A DNA stretch of 64,000 nt, from contig CAWBDZ010000006.1 in assembly GCA_963787665.1 (NCBI GenBank), forward strand, positions 310,001-374,000, written 5' to 3'. The position numbers and the translations under genes were made by a program. The notes under the pieces were generated by a model. That model made no database searches and was not told the DNA's origin. It worked only from the letters and a program-made list of their open reading frames with translations. Origin of the DNA: JAJYUU01 sp963787665. Its GTDB lineage: Bacteria; Actinomycetota; Actinomycetes; Streptosporangiales; Streptosporangiaceae. This document shows positions 1 to 8,935 of this stretch, one piece after another; position 1 is the first letter of the stretch; each line of letters begins with the position of its first letter.

Positions 1-115
1 TTAGCGCCCGGCCCGTTTCGGCCGCATTAGATAGCCGAGCCCCTCCCCGAGCGGGCGGGTATCCGGCTAGCCTTCCGGCGGCGCTCCGGCCACCTCCGGG
101 GCGCGGGCGGCCACG
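1..115. other. non-coding edge of window
   Basis: The first 115 bases lie downstream of the ABC exporter stop codon. I see no open frame of useful length and no clear terminator hairpin; a gene cut by the window edge cannot be excluded. Confidence 0.4.
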
Positions 116-2005
116 TCAGGCCAGGCTCTCCTGCCAGCTCGCATGCAGCGCCGAGTACTCGCCGTCGGAGGTGAGCAGGTCCTCGGGCAGGCCGTCCTCG
201 ATGATGCGGCCGTGCTCGAGCACGAGTACCCGGTCGGCGATCGCGACGGTGGACAGCCGGTGCGCGATGATCACCGCGGTGCGCCCGGCCAGGATCGTCT
301 GCAGCGCATCCTGCACCAGCCGCTCACTGGGGATGTCCAGCAGTGACGTGGCCTCGTCCAGCACGAGCACCGCCGGCGCGGCAAGGAACGCCCGGGCGAA
401 CGAGATCAGCTGGCGCTGACCGGCCGAGAGCCTGCCGCCGCTCTTGCCGACCTCCTCGTCGTAACCGTTATTCAGCTCAGCAATGAACGCGTGCGCACCG
501 ATCGCGCGGGCCGCCGCCACTATCTCGCCCCGGCTCGCGCCCGGCTTGCCAAGCTCGATGTTGTCCGCGATCGACCCGGTGAACAGGAAGTTCTCCTGGG
601 TGATCAGGATTACTTCCTGCCGCAGGGACCGGTCAGACAGCTGGCGCACGTCCACTCCGTCCAGCAGCACGTTGCCTTCGAGCGGGTCGTACATGCGGGC
701 GAGCAGCCGCGCGATAGTTGTCTTCCCGGCTCCGGTGGCCCCGACCACCGCTACCGTCTGCCCGGCCGGAATCGTCAGGGTCAGGTCTGACAGCACAGTT
801 GTCGCGGGAGGCACCGAAGCGCTGGCTCGTCCTGGGTCTCCGGGACGAGCCACCGTCTCCGACCGGTAGCCGAACCGAACTGCCTCGAACTGCACGCGCC
901 GGCCGCGGCTGGCTGGCCCGCCACCGCCCGGCAGCTCCACCGGATGCGCGGGCTCGGCGACCTTGGGCGGCTCGTCGAGCACGCCGGAGATCTTTTCCAG
1001 CGCGGCGCCCGCCGACTGGAACGAACTGTAGAACTGGGACAGGTCGATGAGCGGATCGAAGAAGCGCTGCAGGTACAGCAGGAAGGTAACGAGGACCCCG
1101 ACCTGCATCTGGTGATCGATGACGCGCAGCCCGCCATAGAGCAAGACGGCGCCGATAGCCAGGTTGCCGACCAGGGTCACGCCCGGGAAATAGATGGCCA
1201 GCAGCCGGGAAGAGCGCAGGTTGGCCTCGGCGTTCTTCTGGTTGAGGTCGGAGAAGATCTCCTCGTTACGGCTCTCCCGCCGGAACGCCTCGACCGCCCT
1301 GATGCCGCCGAACGTCTCCACGAACTGCACGATGACCTGGGCGATGGTTTCCCTGGTTCGCCGGTAGGCGATGGCGGACTCGCGGCGGAACCATGCGGAC
1401 AGCCAGACCAGCGGCGGGAAGCCTGCCATGACCACGAGCGCGAGCTGCCAGTCCAGCAGCAGCATCCCGCCGCCGACCAGCAGCAGCGCGAGTACCGCGG
1501 AAACCAGCGATGCCAGGCCTTCGTCGAACAGGTCGGAGATCGAGTCGATATCGGAGACCTGGCGCGAGATGACCCGGCCCGAGGTGTAGTGCTCATGAAA
1601 CGAGATCGGGAGCCGCTGGAAATGGGCGAACAGGCGGCGGCGCAGTTCGAGCACCACCCGGCCCCCGAGCTGCCCGATGCCGGCGATGTACGCGCGGGTG
1701 GCAGCGGCTTGCACCAGCACAGATACGGCGAACGCAACGATGATCAGGGCCAGCGGGCCGGCGTTGTGCGTCCTGGTGAGCTGCGGGATCTCGTCGATGC
1801 CGACGCCGACGAGCCAGGGTCCGGCCAGGGCTCCGAGCTGTGCCGCCACGATCAGCGCGAAGATCGTCAGAGACAGGCGGCGGTAAGGGCCGAGCAGGCT
1901 GGCCAGCAGCCGCCGGGAGCGCCTGCGCAACAGCGTGCCGAGCTTGCCGCTGATCTCGTCTTCCTGCTCGGCCGCGATGCCGCGCCAGGCCTGCACGGCG
2001 GTCAC
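116..2005 (-). CDS. ABC exporter half-transporter, canonical NBD
   Basis: Second half of a type I ABC exporter pair, with membrane domain and ATPase in one chain of 629 aa. About six hydrophobic segments fill roughly residues 35-330. The ATPase half shows Walker A GATGAGKTT near residue 421, signature LSAGQ near 527, Walker B VLVLDEA near 548 with the catalytic Glu, and H-loop AHRLST near 580. The GTG start at 2005 overlaps the TGA of the upstream half-transporter (GTGA, 2002-2005), which implies coupled translation. The frame stays open further upstream, but that stretch lies inside the neighbour and reads as an Arg/Ala-rich shadow. With its partner it should form a heterodimeric exporter in the plasma membrane. 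The substrate (drug, lipid or peptide) cannot be read from the sequence. Confidence 0.93.
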   Translation of the reverse strand: MTAVQAWRGIAAEQEDEISGKLGTLLRRRSRRLLASLLGPYRRLSLTIFALIVAAQLGALAGPWLVGVGIDEIPQLTRTHNAGPLALIIVAFAVSVLVQAAATRAYIAGIGQLGGRVVLELRRRLFAHFQRLPISFHEHYTSGRVISRQVSDIDSISDLFDEGLASLVSAVLALLLVGGGMLLLDWQLALVVMAGFPPLVWLSAWFRRESAIAYRRTRETIAQVIVQFVETFGGIRAVEAFRRESRNEEIFSDLNQKNAEANLRSSRLLAIYFPGVTLVGNLAIGAVLLYGGLRVIDHQMQVGVLVTFLLYLQRFFDPLIDLSQFYSSFQSAGAALEKISGVLDEPPKVAEPAHPVELPGGGGPASRGRRVQFEAVRFGYRSETVARPGDPGRASASVPPATTVLSDLTLTIPAGQTVAVVGATGAGKTTIARLLARMYDPLEGNVLLDGVDVRQLSDRSLRQEVILITQENFLFTGSIADNIELGKPGASRGEIVAAARAIGAHAFIAELNNGYDEEVGKSGGRLSAGQRQLISFARAFLAAPAVLVLDEATSLLDIPSERLVQDALQTILAGRTAVIIAHRLSTVAIADRVLVLEHGRIIEDGLPEDLLTSDGEYSALHASWQESLA

Positions 2006-3864
2006 CGGCGGGCTCCGGCCGTCAGGCCTGGCGATGCCCGGCCATCGTCGCCGCCCAGATTCTCCGAGCTCATCAGCTCCCGGTAGCGCGGCTGCGTCGC
2101 CAGCAGTTCGTGGTGCGTGCCGAGCGCGGCGATTACCCCGCCCTGGAGCAGGGCCACCCGGTCGGCGAGCGACACGGTCGACGGCCGGTGCGCGACGACC
2201 AGGGCGGTCGACTCGGTGAGCACCTCCGCCAGGGCGGCGGTCACCTTCGCCTCGGTGTGCACGTCCAGCGCGGACAGCGGGTCGTCGAGCAGCAGTACCT
2301 GCGGCCGCGCCAGGATCGCGCGCGCCAGCGCCACCCGCTGGCGCTGGCCGCCAGATAGCGCCATGCCCTGCTCGCCGATGCGGGTGTCCAGCCCCCACGG
2401 GAGGTCAGCGACGAACTCGGCCTGCGCGGCCTCGAGCGCCGCGACGATGTCCGCCTCGGTCGCGTTCTGCACGCCGAAGCTGACGTTCTCCCGGACGCTC
2501 GCGGAGAACAGGGTCGGATCCTCAAACGCGCAGGCAACCCGGCTGCGCAACTCAGGCAAGGGCAGGTTGCGCACGTCAATGCCGTCCAGGGTGATACGGC
2601 CGCCGGTGACGTCGGCCAGTCGCGGCACCAGGTACAGCAAGGTGGTCTTGCCCGACCCGGTCGCGCCCACCAGGGCCACGGTCTCGCCCGGCTCAAGCTC
2701 CAGGCTGACCTCCCGCAGCAGCGGGGACCGCGCCTCCGGGTAGCGGAACTCGACCTGATCGAAGACCAGGCGGCCGGCCCGCTCGTTGCCGTCCCGTCCG
2801 CGTGCCGACGTGACGGGCCGGGCCGAGGGCCTGGCAGCTTTCGCCATCGCCGCCTTGCGGCCGCTGAGCCAGCGTCCCGCGGTTAGCCCGGGCCGGTCCA
2901 GGACCCCCTGCAAGCCCGGGTCGGCGATCTCGGGCTCGGTGTCGAAGATCTCGTAAATCCGCTGCGCGGCGGTGGCCGCTTCCTGGCCGGTCGCGATGAT
3001 GAAGCCCATGGCCTCGATCGGCCAGACAAGCAGCAACGTCAGAGTGACGAACGCGACCAGGCCGCCGAGCGTCAGCGCGTGGGTGCCCACGGCGAACGCG
3101 CCAAGCAGCAGCAGTATGCCGATGACCACGTTCGGCACCATGTCCAGCGCCGCCCAGAAGGTGCCGCGCAGCCGGGCCTTGTCCACCTGGGTGCGGAAGA
3201 CCAGCTTGGACTGAGCCAGATGGCGGGCGGCGGCCTCATCCCGGCGGCCGAGCGCCTTAAGCACCCGGATGCCGGTCGCAGCCTCCTCGACGTAGGTCGC
3301 CAGGTCGCCTTGCTGGTCCTGGGACAGCCTGGACAGCACCCGGTAACGCTTCTCAAATCGCAGGCACAGCACCAACACCGGCAGGAACAGGCAGCCGGTC
3401 AGCAGGCCGAGCCACCAGTTCAGCCGGATCAGCAGCGCGACAATGAGCAGAAAGGTCCACGTGTTCGTGATGAAGAACACGACGCCGAAGCCGGCGAACC
3501 GCCTGATCGTCGAGAGGTCGTTGGTCGCGCGGGACAGCAGCTGACCGGACTGCCACGAGTCGTGGAAGGCGGGCTCGAGCCGCTGCAAATGGTGGTACAG
3601 GTCGTCGCGGATGGTTTTCTCCATCCCGGCGACGGCGCCCGACAGCGCCCACCGGCGGAAGAAATTCAGCCCAGCCTGGAACGAGCCGAGCGCCATGGCG
3701 GCAATGCTGAGCGGCAGCAGCTCTGATCTGATGCCCTTGACCACGACACTGTCGATGACGGACTTGGTGATGAACGGGATCGCGATCTCGGACGTCACCG
3801 CCACGATCGCAGCCGTGATCATGACGAACAGGCCCAGGTAGTAAGGCCTCAGGTACTCGCGCAT
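2002..3864 (-). CDS. ABC exporter half-transporter, degenerate NBD
   Basis: First half of the exporter pair, 620 aa from the ATG at 3864. It begins with MREYLRPYY directly before the first membrane helix. The ATPase part has Walker A GATGSGKTT near residue 397, LSGGQRQR near 503 and Walker B VLLLDDP, where the usual catalytic Glu is Asp. An Asp there marks the degenerate ATP site of heterodimeric exporters, which fits pairing with the overlapping downstream gene. No good ribosome binding site precedes 3864. The same frame stays open to 4033 without a start codon, while an ATG at 4022 in another frame reads a Pro/Ala/Gln-rich peptide that would join this protein if one base were removed. The true N-terminus may therefore be longer. 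Confidence 0.88.
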   Translation of the reverse strand: MREYLRPYYLGLFVMITAAIVAVTSEIAIPFITKSVIDSVVVKGIRSELLPLSIAAMALGSFQAGLNFFRRWALSGAVAGMEKTIRDDLYHHLQRLEPAFHDSWQSGQLLSRATNDLSTIRRFAGFGVVFFITNTWTFLLIVALLIRLNWWLGLLTGCLFLPVLVLCLRFEKRYRVLSRLSQDQQGDLATYVEEAATGIRVLKALGRRDEAAARHLAQSKLVFRTQVDKARLRGTFWAALDMVPNVVIGILLLLGAFAVGTHALTLGGLVAFVTLTLLLVWPIEAMGFIIATGQEAATAAQRIYEIFDTEPEIADPGLQGVLDRPGLTAGRWLSGRKAAMAKAARPSARPVTSARGRDGNERAGRLVFDQVEFRYPEARSPLLREVSLELEPGETVALVGATGSGKTTLLYLVPRLADVTGGRITLDGIDVRNLPLPELRSRVACAFEDPTLFSASVRENVSFGVQNATEADIVAALEAAQAEFVADLPWGLDTRIGEQGMALSGGQRQRVALARAILARPQVLLLDDPLSALDVHTEAKVTAALAEVLTESTALVVAHRPSTVSLADRVALLQGGVIAALGTHHELLATQPRYRELMSSENLGGDDGRASPGLTAGARR

Positions 3865-4022
3865 GCGCCACAGTGCTTGTGCGGGAGTCTGGGCTTGGGC
3901 GGAGTCTGGGCCTGCGGGGGAGCCTCCGGGTGCAGCGGAATCGGCGCCTGCGCAGGCGTCTGGGCCTGGGCGGGCGCCTGTGCCGGGGCATGCGGCGGCG
4001 AGCCAGCTGACGAGGGGGGCAT
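3865..4022 (-). other. possible frameshifted N-terminal extension of the ABC gene
   Basis: From the ATG at 4022 a frame reads MPPSSAGSPPHAPAQAP and continues with AQ/PQ-rich sequence, then stops just past the start of the annotated ABC gene. The ABC frame over its last 40 bases reads AQAQTPAQALWR, the same Ala-Gln-Thr-Pro style. A one-base change near 3898-3905 would fuse the two into a longer Pro/Ala/Gln-rich N-terminal tail. No strong Shine-Dalgarno precedes 4022. This is inference from composition continuity. Confidence 0.4.
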
Positions 4023-4294
4023 TGTCCGCAGGTTAACCGGCGATCGGTAGTGCTGTCACCAGAATTTTCGGCCGGCGAACGCCCATTGCGCTGGCTAGCT
4101 GGTAAACAGCGATATGCCGGCGGGCTGGCGGATGTTCGGCGGCCGTATGCCGACGCGTCATGCCTCGCTGACTAGCCAGAGCGCGCGTGACCTCGGCTGG
4201 CGGAATGGTGCCTAGGGTGGCGAAGAGCGGGTAACTCTGGCACTCTGGCCAGACGACGGCGTGCTGTTGCCGGAGTCGGCTTGGAGGGGGCCAG
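4023..4294. other. divergent intergenic region
   Basis: About 270 bases between the divergent ABC operon and the MDMPI-like gene. It should hold promoters for both directions, but no clear -35/-10 pair or operator could be picked out. Bases 4283-4290 form the purine-rich ribosome binding site of the following GTG. Confidence 0.4.
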
Positions 4295-5056
4295 GTGGAG
4301 CGCACCCATTCATGGGAGATGCCTGCGCCGCTACGAGAGCCCGTTCCGGTTTTAGCCGTCTACAACGCGGGGATCGCAGCGATCTGCCGGATTGCCGCTC
4401 AGTTTGACGAGACGAACTGGGGTGCGCAGACGCCGTGCCCGGAGTGGCGCGCTTTCGATCTGGCCGGGCACCTGCGCTGCGTCGCCGACGACTTCCACGA
4501 GTATTTGGATGAGGCCCCGGTCAGCCGCTACGCCCGGCTGATGGCCACCGGGGCTCATCCGGACACCCTGAACCGGAAGCTGGCCAGGCAGAACGCTGCC
4601 GAGCTTGCCGCCTTGGCCGACGCCATGCCAGCCGAGCACATCGCCGCATTCGCCGAGTCGGCGCGCCGGTATGCCGCACGCCTGAGCGCGGTCTGGGAGC
4701 TCCCGCATCACCAGTACGGGGAAACCTGGGTAACGGTCGGCGGGATGGCAGGTGCCGCCAGCGCCGAGTGGCATCTGCATGCCTGGGACCTGGCGATGGC
4801 GCTCGGCACCGACTACCGGCCCGCCGATCCGGCCGCGGTCCTGGCCGGCTGGCTGGCAGGCATGCCGCACCTGCCGCTGCCGGCCAGGGCACGCAGCCAC
4901 GGAGGCTGGAGTGCTCGTCATCCCGACCCCTGGCAAGCTGTGCTAGCGGTGTCCGGCCGGCGCGGCCCAACTAGCCTGGCCAGGAGGCGGTCGGCCGGGT
5001 GGGTGCGCCAGCGCCTGCGGCGGAAGGATGACCTGCCAATGCGGCGGAAGGGATAA
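4295..5056 (+). CDS. maleylpyruvate isomerase / MDMPI-like protein
   Basis: 253 aa protein with the DinB-like four-helix fold of mycothiol-dependent maleylpyruvate isomerases. The N-terminal half shows PCPEWRAFDLAGHL, with the expected metal-binding His, and the middle shows EWHLHAWDLA, the Glu-x3-His pair. The family acts in the cytosol in thiol transfer or isomerisation; the substrate here is unknown. The GTG at 4295 follows GGAGGGGG with a four-base gap; an ATG at 4319 is an alternative. The family end is normally near DPWQAVLAVSGR, so the last 30 basic residues look like a run-on extension. The aminotransferase begins 6 bases later, so the two are probably coupled. Confidence 0.75.
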   Translation: MERTHSWEMPAPLREPVPVLAVYNAGIAAICRIAAQFDETNWGAQTPCPEWRAFDLAGHLRCVADDFHEYLDEAPVSRYARLMATGAHPDTLNRKLARQNAAELAALADAMPAEHIAAFAESARRYAARLSAVWELPHHQYGETWVTVGGMAGAASAEWHLHAWDLAMALGTDYRPADPAAVLAGWLAGMPHLPLPARARSHGGWSARHPDPWQAVLAVSGRRGPTSLARRRSAGWVRQRLRRKDDLPMRRKG

Positions 5057-5062
5057 CCGGCA

Positions 5063-6277
5063 GTGAAGCTCAACGTTGAGGCGGTCCGGGCCTGCTATCC
5101 GGCACTGGCCGATGGCTATGCCTACCTCGACGGCGCTGCCGGGACACAGGTGCCGGCCGTCGTGATCGACGCCATCAGCGCTGCCCAGGCAGCGGGGATC
5201 GGCAACGGCGGCGGGGTTTTCCCGGCCAGCCACCGGGCGGACTCCATCACCGCAGACTGCCGTGCGGCGCTGGCAGCGCTGACCGGCGGCCACCCGGATG
5301 GCGTTGTGCTCGGGCCGAACATGACCACGCTTACCTACCGGATAGCCGCGACGCTTGCCAGCACCTGGGCTGCCGGTGACGAGGTAGTCGTGTCCCGGCT
5401 CGACCATGACGCGAATATCCGGCCCTGGGTACAGGCTGCTGAGCACGTCGGTGCCACCGTGCGGTGGGCCGAGGTCGACCCGGAGACCGGCGAGCTGCCC
5501 GCTGCGCAGTACGGCGCGCTCATCAGCGACCGGACCAGGCTCGTCGCCGTCACTGCGGCCAGCAACGTCATCGGTACCAGGCCGGACGTCACGGCCATCA
5601 CCGCACTGGCACGCGCCGCCGGCGCGCTGAGCTACGTCGATGGCGTGCATGCGACTCCGCACGTGCCGGTGGACGTGCGCGCCCTCGGCGCGGACTTCTA
5701 CGCGACCAGCGCCTACAAATGGTCCGGCCCGCACATCGGCGCCGTCATCGCCGAGCCGGAACTGCTGGCTACGCTTCGCCCGGACAAGCTCGTGCCATCC
5801 CCGGACACGGTGCCCGAGCGCTTCGAACTCGGCACGCCGTCGTTCGCCAGCCTGGCGGGAGTGACCGCGGCAGTCCGCCACCTGGCGTCACTCGGCGAGG
5901 CGGGCGGGCCCGCACCGGGCTCGCTGAGAGAGCGCGTGCTGAGCTCGATGGCCGCAGTGCAGCAGCATGAGCAGGAGCTGTTCGGGGTCCTGCTGGCCGG
6001 CCTGGAGAGCATGACGCCCGTCCGCACCTACGGGCAGGCGGCCAGCCGGACGGCGACCGCGTACTTCACCGTGGCCGGCCACACGCCCCGGCAGGTCGCC
6101 GAGCACCTGGCCAGCCGCAAGATCAACGTCTGGCACGGGCACAACTACGCCTGGGAACTCACCGGCGTGCTCGGTATCCGCGATAGCGGCAGCGCGGTCC
6201 GGGCCGGGCTGGTGCACTACAACGACAGCGCCGAAGTGGATCGGCTGCTCGCCGCCGTCGCAGAACTCAGCAGCTAG
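5063..6277 (+). CDS. cysteine desulfurase-like class V aminotransferase
   Basis: 404 aa PLP enzyme of aminotransferase class V, closest in style to the cysteine-desulfurase-like VC1184 subfamily. The N-terminal YLDGAAGTQVP, the central YVDGVHATPH (PLP-binding Asp and His) and SAYKWSGPHIG with the Schiff-base Lys near residue 219 are all visible. I do not see the mobile Cys loop typical of true IscS/NifS, so sulfur transfer is not assured. The GTG start has GGAAGGG upstream, inside the end of the previous gene. The tight spacing suggests the MDMPI-like protein and this enzyme act on related thiol or amino acid chemistry. Confidence 0.85.
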   Translation: MKLNVEAVRACYPALADGYAYLDGAAGTQVPAVVIDAISAAQAAGIGNGGGVFPASHRADSITADCRAALAALTGGHPDGVVLGPNMTTLTYRIAATLASTWAAGDEVVVSRLDHDANIRPWVQAAEHVGATVRWAEVDPETGELPAAQYGALISDRTRLVAVTAASNVIGTRPDVTAITALARAAGALSYVDGVHATPHVPVDVRALGADFYATSAYKWSGPHIGAVIAEPELLATLRPDKLVPSPDTVPERFELGTPSFASLAGVTAAVRHLASLGEAGGPAPGSLRERVLSSMAAVQQHEQELFGVLLAGLESMTPVRTYGQAASRTATAYFTVAGHTPRQVAEHLASRKINVWHGHNYAWELTGVLGIRDSGSAVRAGLVHYNDSAEVDRLLAAVAELSS

Positions 6278-6292
6278 CTGCTACCTGGCTGG

Positions 6293-6730
6293 CTAACTGA
6301 AGGTGCGGCGGTACAGCCGCGTCTCGCGCTCGGCGAAGCCGGCCTTCGCGTACAGTCCCCCGGCAGCTTCCCTGGACGGGCGGCTCGTCAAGTCCACGGT
6401 CCTGGCCCCGGCCGCCTCGGCCAGCCGGAGCGCCTCGCCGACCAGTGCCATCCCGGCACCCTGCCGGCCGGCCGCCGCGTCGACGACGACGTCCTCGATC
6501 CAGGCCCGCATGCCGGTCGGCGCCGGGAAAATCGCCAGCGTCAGCGTGCCGATGATGGTGCCGCCGTCACCGCGTGCCAGCAGTACGGTCACCGCTGGCG
6601 ACGAGATGACGGTCGTGATCGCGTCCGCATCCAGCGGCCTGGCCGTGCTCGACAGCTGGGGGAGCAGCCTGCCGAAGGCATCGACCACATCGTCGGTCAC
6701 CTTGTCGAGTACCTCAATGCCAATCGTCAC
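6293..6730 (-). CDS. GNAT family acetyltransferase
   Basis: 145 aa GNAT N-acetyltransferase. The C-terminal half reads WIEDVVVDAAAGRQGAGMAL, which matches motif A with an R/Q-x-x-G-x-G/A acetyl-CoA loop, then ARTVDLTSRPSREAAGGLY and a terminal beta strand. The GTG at 6730 (VTIGIEVLD) was chosen; another GTG lies at 6739 and neither has a strong ribosome binding site. The open frame continues far upstream but only as shadow of azlD. It sits 47 bases downstream of azlD on the same strand and may be co-transcribed. The substrate is unknown. Confidence 0.8.
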   Translation of the reverse strand: MTIGIEVLDKVTDDVVDAFGRLLPQLSSTARPLDADAITTVISSPAVTVLLARGDGGTIIGTLTLAIFPAPTGMRAWIEDVVVDAAAGRQGAGMALVGEALRLAEAAGARTVDLTSRPSREAAGGLYAKAGFAERETRLYRRTFS

Positions 6731-6777
6731 CCGGCGCACTTTACCCGCGTGACTAGGAGCCCCGGGCAGCGGCGCGG

Positions 6778-7095
6778 CTAGCTCAGGCCGGCCGCGTGCA
6801 GGGCCGCTGCAGCGCCCGCCGCCGCGATGATCACGACGAGGAACGGTGCCCGCAGCAGCAGCGCGGCGACTGCCGCAGCCAGGCCAGCCAGCCGCGCCGG
6901 ATCGAACACCAGCGCGTGCCCGGTCGTCGCGGTCTGCACGGCCGATAGTGCGGCCAGCAGGGCGACCGGCACCAGCTCGGCGAACCTGCGCACCAGCGGC
7001 CTGGCTGCGACGCGTTGCGGCACGGTCAGGCCGGCCAGCTTGAACCCGTAGCACCCGGCCGCGGTAACCAGCACGGCGATCCACGTTCCGGTCAT
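6778..7095 (-). CDS. azlD: AzlD-type branched-chain amino acid exporter subunit
   Basis: 105 aa membrane protein with about four hydrophobic helices (for example TWIAVLVTAAGCYGFKLAGL and PFLVVIIAAAGAAAAL). It matches the small AzlD/BrnE partner of AzlC/BrnF exporters for branched-chain amino acids. The ATG at 7095 overlaps the TGA of azlC (7092-7094), the usual arrangement of the pair. An AraC-type regulator lies upstream of azlC on the same strand. Confidence 0.85.
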   Translation of the reverse strand: MTGTWIAVLVTAAGCYGFKLAGLTVPQRVAARPLVRRFAELVPVALLAALSAVQTATTGHALVFDPARLAGLAAAVAALLLRAPFLVVIIAAAGAAAALHAAGLS

Positions 7096-7796
7096 CGCTC
7101 CGCCCCGGCAGGGCTGGCGAGTGCCCCGGCTAGCGCCGCCATCGCGGCCAGCATGACCGGCACGCCGATAGGCAGGACCGGGGTAGTCCCCAGCGCGATC
7201 GCCGCGCCGGCCAGCGCGACGGCCCGCTCGGTGCGGCCGGCCTTTACCCGAGGCCAGATCAGCGCCAGGAACGCGGCCGGCCCGACTACCTGGATGCCGA
7301 ACGCCTGCGGCGAGCCGACCCGGCCGGCCCCGAGCGCGCCAGCCAGCGTGCATAGGTTCCAGGTCAGGTAGGTGCAGGCAAACGTCGCTATGAAACCCTT
7401 CCGGGCAGCGGCCGGGCCGGGCTGGGCCAGGGTGACGGCAGTCGTCTCGTCGATGACGCCGAGCGCGGCCAGCAGCCGGGCGGGCCCGCGCGGCCGCAGC
7501 ACGTCTGCCAGCCGCAGGCCGTAAAGGGCGTTCCTGCCGCCGAGCAGAATCGCCCCGGTCGTGCCCGCGAGCAGGCCGCCACCGCTGGCGATGACGCCGA
7601 CCAGGGCGAACTGGGATGCGCCCGTGAAAGCGAGCAGGCTCAGTGTGCACGCTTGCCACGCTGTGAGGCCTGAGCTGACCGCGGCCGCGCCGAACGCGAC
7701 GCCGGCTACCCCAGCCGCCAGCCCCAGCATGACCCCGTCCCGGACCGGCCGGGCCGACAGCTGTATCGGCGGATCTGCAACCCCCGCGGCTGGCAT
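7092..7796 (-). CDS. azlC: AzlC family branched-chain amino acid permease
   Basis: 234 aa polytopic membrane protein of the AzlC/BrnF family, the large subunit of a two-part exporter. Family hallmarks are the early GASQFALVGVIASGG segment and GGRNALYGLRLA. The ATG at 7796 is preferred over a TTG three codons upstream. It overlaps azlD at its 3' end and follows the AraC regulator gene by 95 bases. Export of Leu/Ile/Val, or of toxic analogues, is the family role; the exact substrate is inference. Confidence 0.88.
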   Translation of the reverse strand: MPAAGVADPPIQLSARPVRDGVMLGLAAGVAGVAFGAAAVSSGLTAWQACTLSLLAFTGASQFALVGVIASGGGLLAGTTGAILLGGRNALYGLRLADVLRPRGPARLLAALGVIDETTAVTLAQPGPAAARKGFIATFACTYLTWNLCTLAGALGAGRVGSPQAFGIQVVGPAAFLALIWPRVKAGRTERAVALAGAAIALGTTPVLPIGVPVMLAAMAALAGALASPAGAER

Positions 7797-7891
7797 AGCG
7801 CCCAACCTAAAATTCAGTCCGCCGGCCGGGTCTTGTACGTTCTTGCCGCGCCCGGCTCCGCGTCCCCTGCTGCCGCGCGCCAGCTGAAGGC

Positions 7892-8737
7892 TCAGGCAGC
7901 CAGCCGCCGCTCCCGCTGGTAGGAACCGGGCGGCACGCCGACAACTCGCTTGAAGTGCCTGGTCAGGTGTGCTTGGTCGGCGAAGCCAGTCAGCGCTGCT
8001 ACGTCCGCGGGCGGCACGCCGTCATCAAGCAGCGAGCGCGCCCGGCGCACCCGCAGCTGGTTGAGGTAAGCGTGTGGCGGCAGCCCGGTCTGGGCCCGGA
8101 ACGCGCGCAACACCGTGAACTGGCTGAGTCCAGTAATAGCGGCCAGCTCGGCGAGCGAGGGCGGCTCGGTTAGCCGCTCGTGCAGCAGCTCGCAGACGGC
8201 CCGGACCGCCGCCGGCGCCAGCCCGGCGCCGGCTGCTCCAGTCGAATCCCGCACGGGGGCCAGGCCGTGCGCCGCATGTGCTTGCAGCAAGCCTGCCAGT
8301 GCCACGTTGAGCAGGCTGGATGAGGCAAGCTGATCGCCGTGCTCGGCGGCGCGGTGCGCGCTGCGCAGCAATGCCTCGCTGCGCCGGTCATACAACACTG
8401 TTTGCGGGAACCGCGGTGTCCCGCGCCGCCAGCCGAGCTCCTCGGCCACCGCTGTCACCACGTTGACTTCGGGATACAGCACCCGGTAGGTCCAGCCGGA
8501 CGGCGTCCCCGCCTGACCGGTGTGCACGACTTCCGGATCAAGCAGCGCCACGTGGCCTGGCCCAGCGCGCAGCAGCGTCGCGCCGTAATCGAACTCCTCG
8601 ACGCCGGCCTCGATCAGCCCGAAAGTGTAGGTCGCGTGCGCATGCCGGGCGTACCGGTGCGTGACGAACCGCGCCCGCAGCAGATCGACTCCCGCGACCG
8701 CTGCGTGCTGCCAGTACCGGGCAACTTCGGCCGTCAT
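7892..8737 (-). CDS. AraC family transcriptional regulator
   Basis: 281 aa regulator with an N-terminal cupin-like sensor (about residues 1-150, with HAHATYTFGLIEAGVEEF and GHVALLDPEVVHTG) and a C-terminal double helix-turn-helix (LAELAAITGLSQFTVLRAF, then DVAALTGFADQAHLTRHF and the end motif VVGVPPGSYQ). It is transcribed toward azlCD and is the likely activator of those genes in response to an amino acid. The ATG at 8737 begins MTAEVARYW. The divergent region to 8935 should contain the promoter. Confidence 0.9.
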   Translation of the reverse strand: MTAEVARYWQHAAVAGVDLLRARFVTHRYARHAHATYTFGLIEAGVEEFDYGATLLRAGPGHVALLDPEVVHTGQAGTPSGWTYRVLYPEVNVVTAVAEELGWRRGTPRFPQTVLYDRRSEALLRSAHRAAEHGDQLASSSLLNVALAGLLQAHAAHGLAPVRDSTGAAGAGLAPAAVRAVCELLHERLTEPPSLAELAAITGLSQFTVLRAFRAQTGLPPHAYLNQLRVRRARSLLDDGVPPADVAALTGFADQAHLTRHFKRVVGVPPGSYQRERRLAA

Positions 8738-8935
8738 AACTCATGCCTACCTGATCGCTGGTCCCCGATCCAAGCTGATAATCGTCGGCTGCCCGCGACT
8801 CGGCCCGGTACCGTACGAAGCGCCCAGGTCATGCCCGGTATCATCGCCAGATCGTGTAAAGTGCTCCTCGCCGAGAGCCAGATCGCCCAAAACTGGGGGA
8901 CGGCCGCGTGCGTTTGACGGAGGGTGTCGCGGGCA

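Noticed and set aside
944..2086. Long plus-strand open frame opposite the ABC ATPase gene
   Set aside because: It is rich in Gln, Arg and Asp with no domain pattern and lies wholly antisense to a gene with complete ABC motifs; it is a GC-driven shadow.
4033..4305. 90-codon minus-strand frame in the ABC/MDMPI intergenic region
   Set aside because: No ribosome binding site, no recognisable sequence, and it covers the start region of the plus-strand gene.
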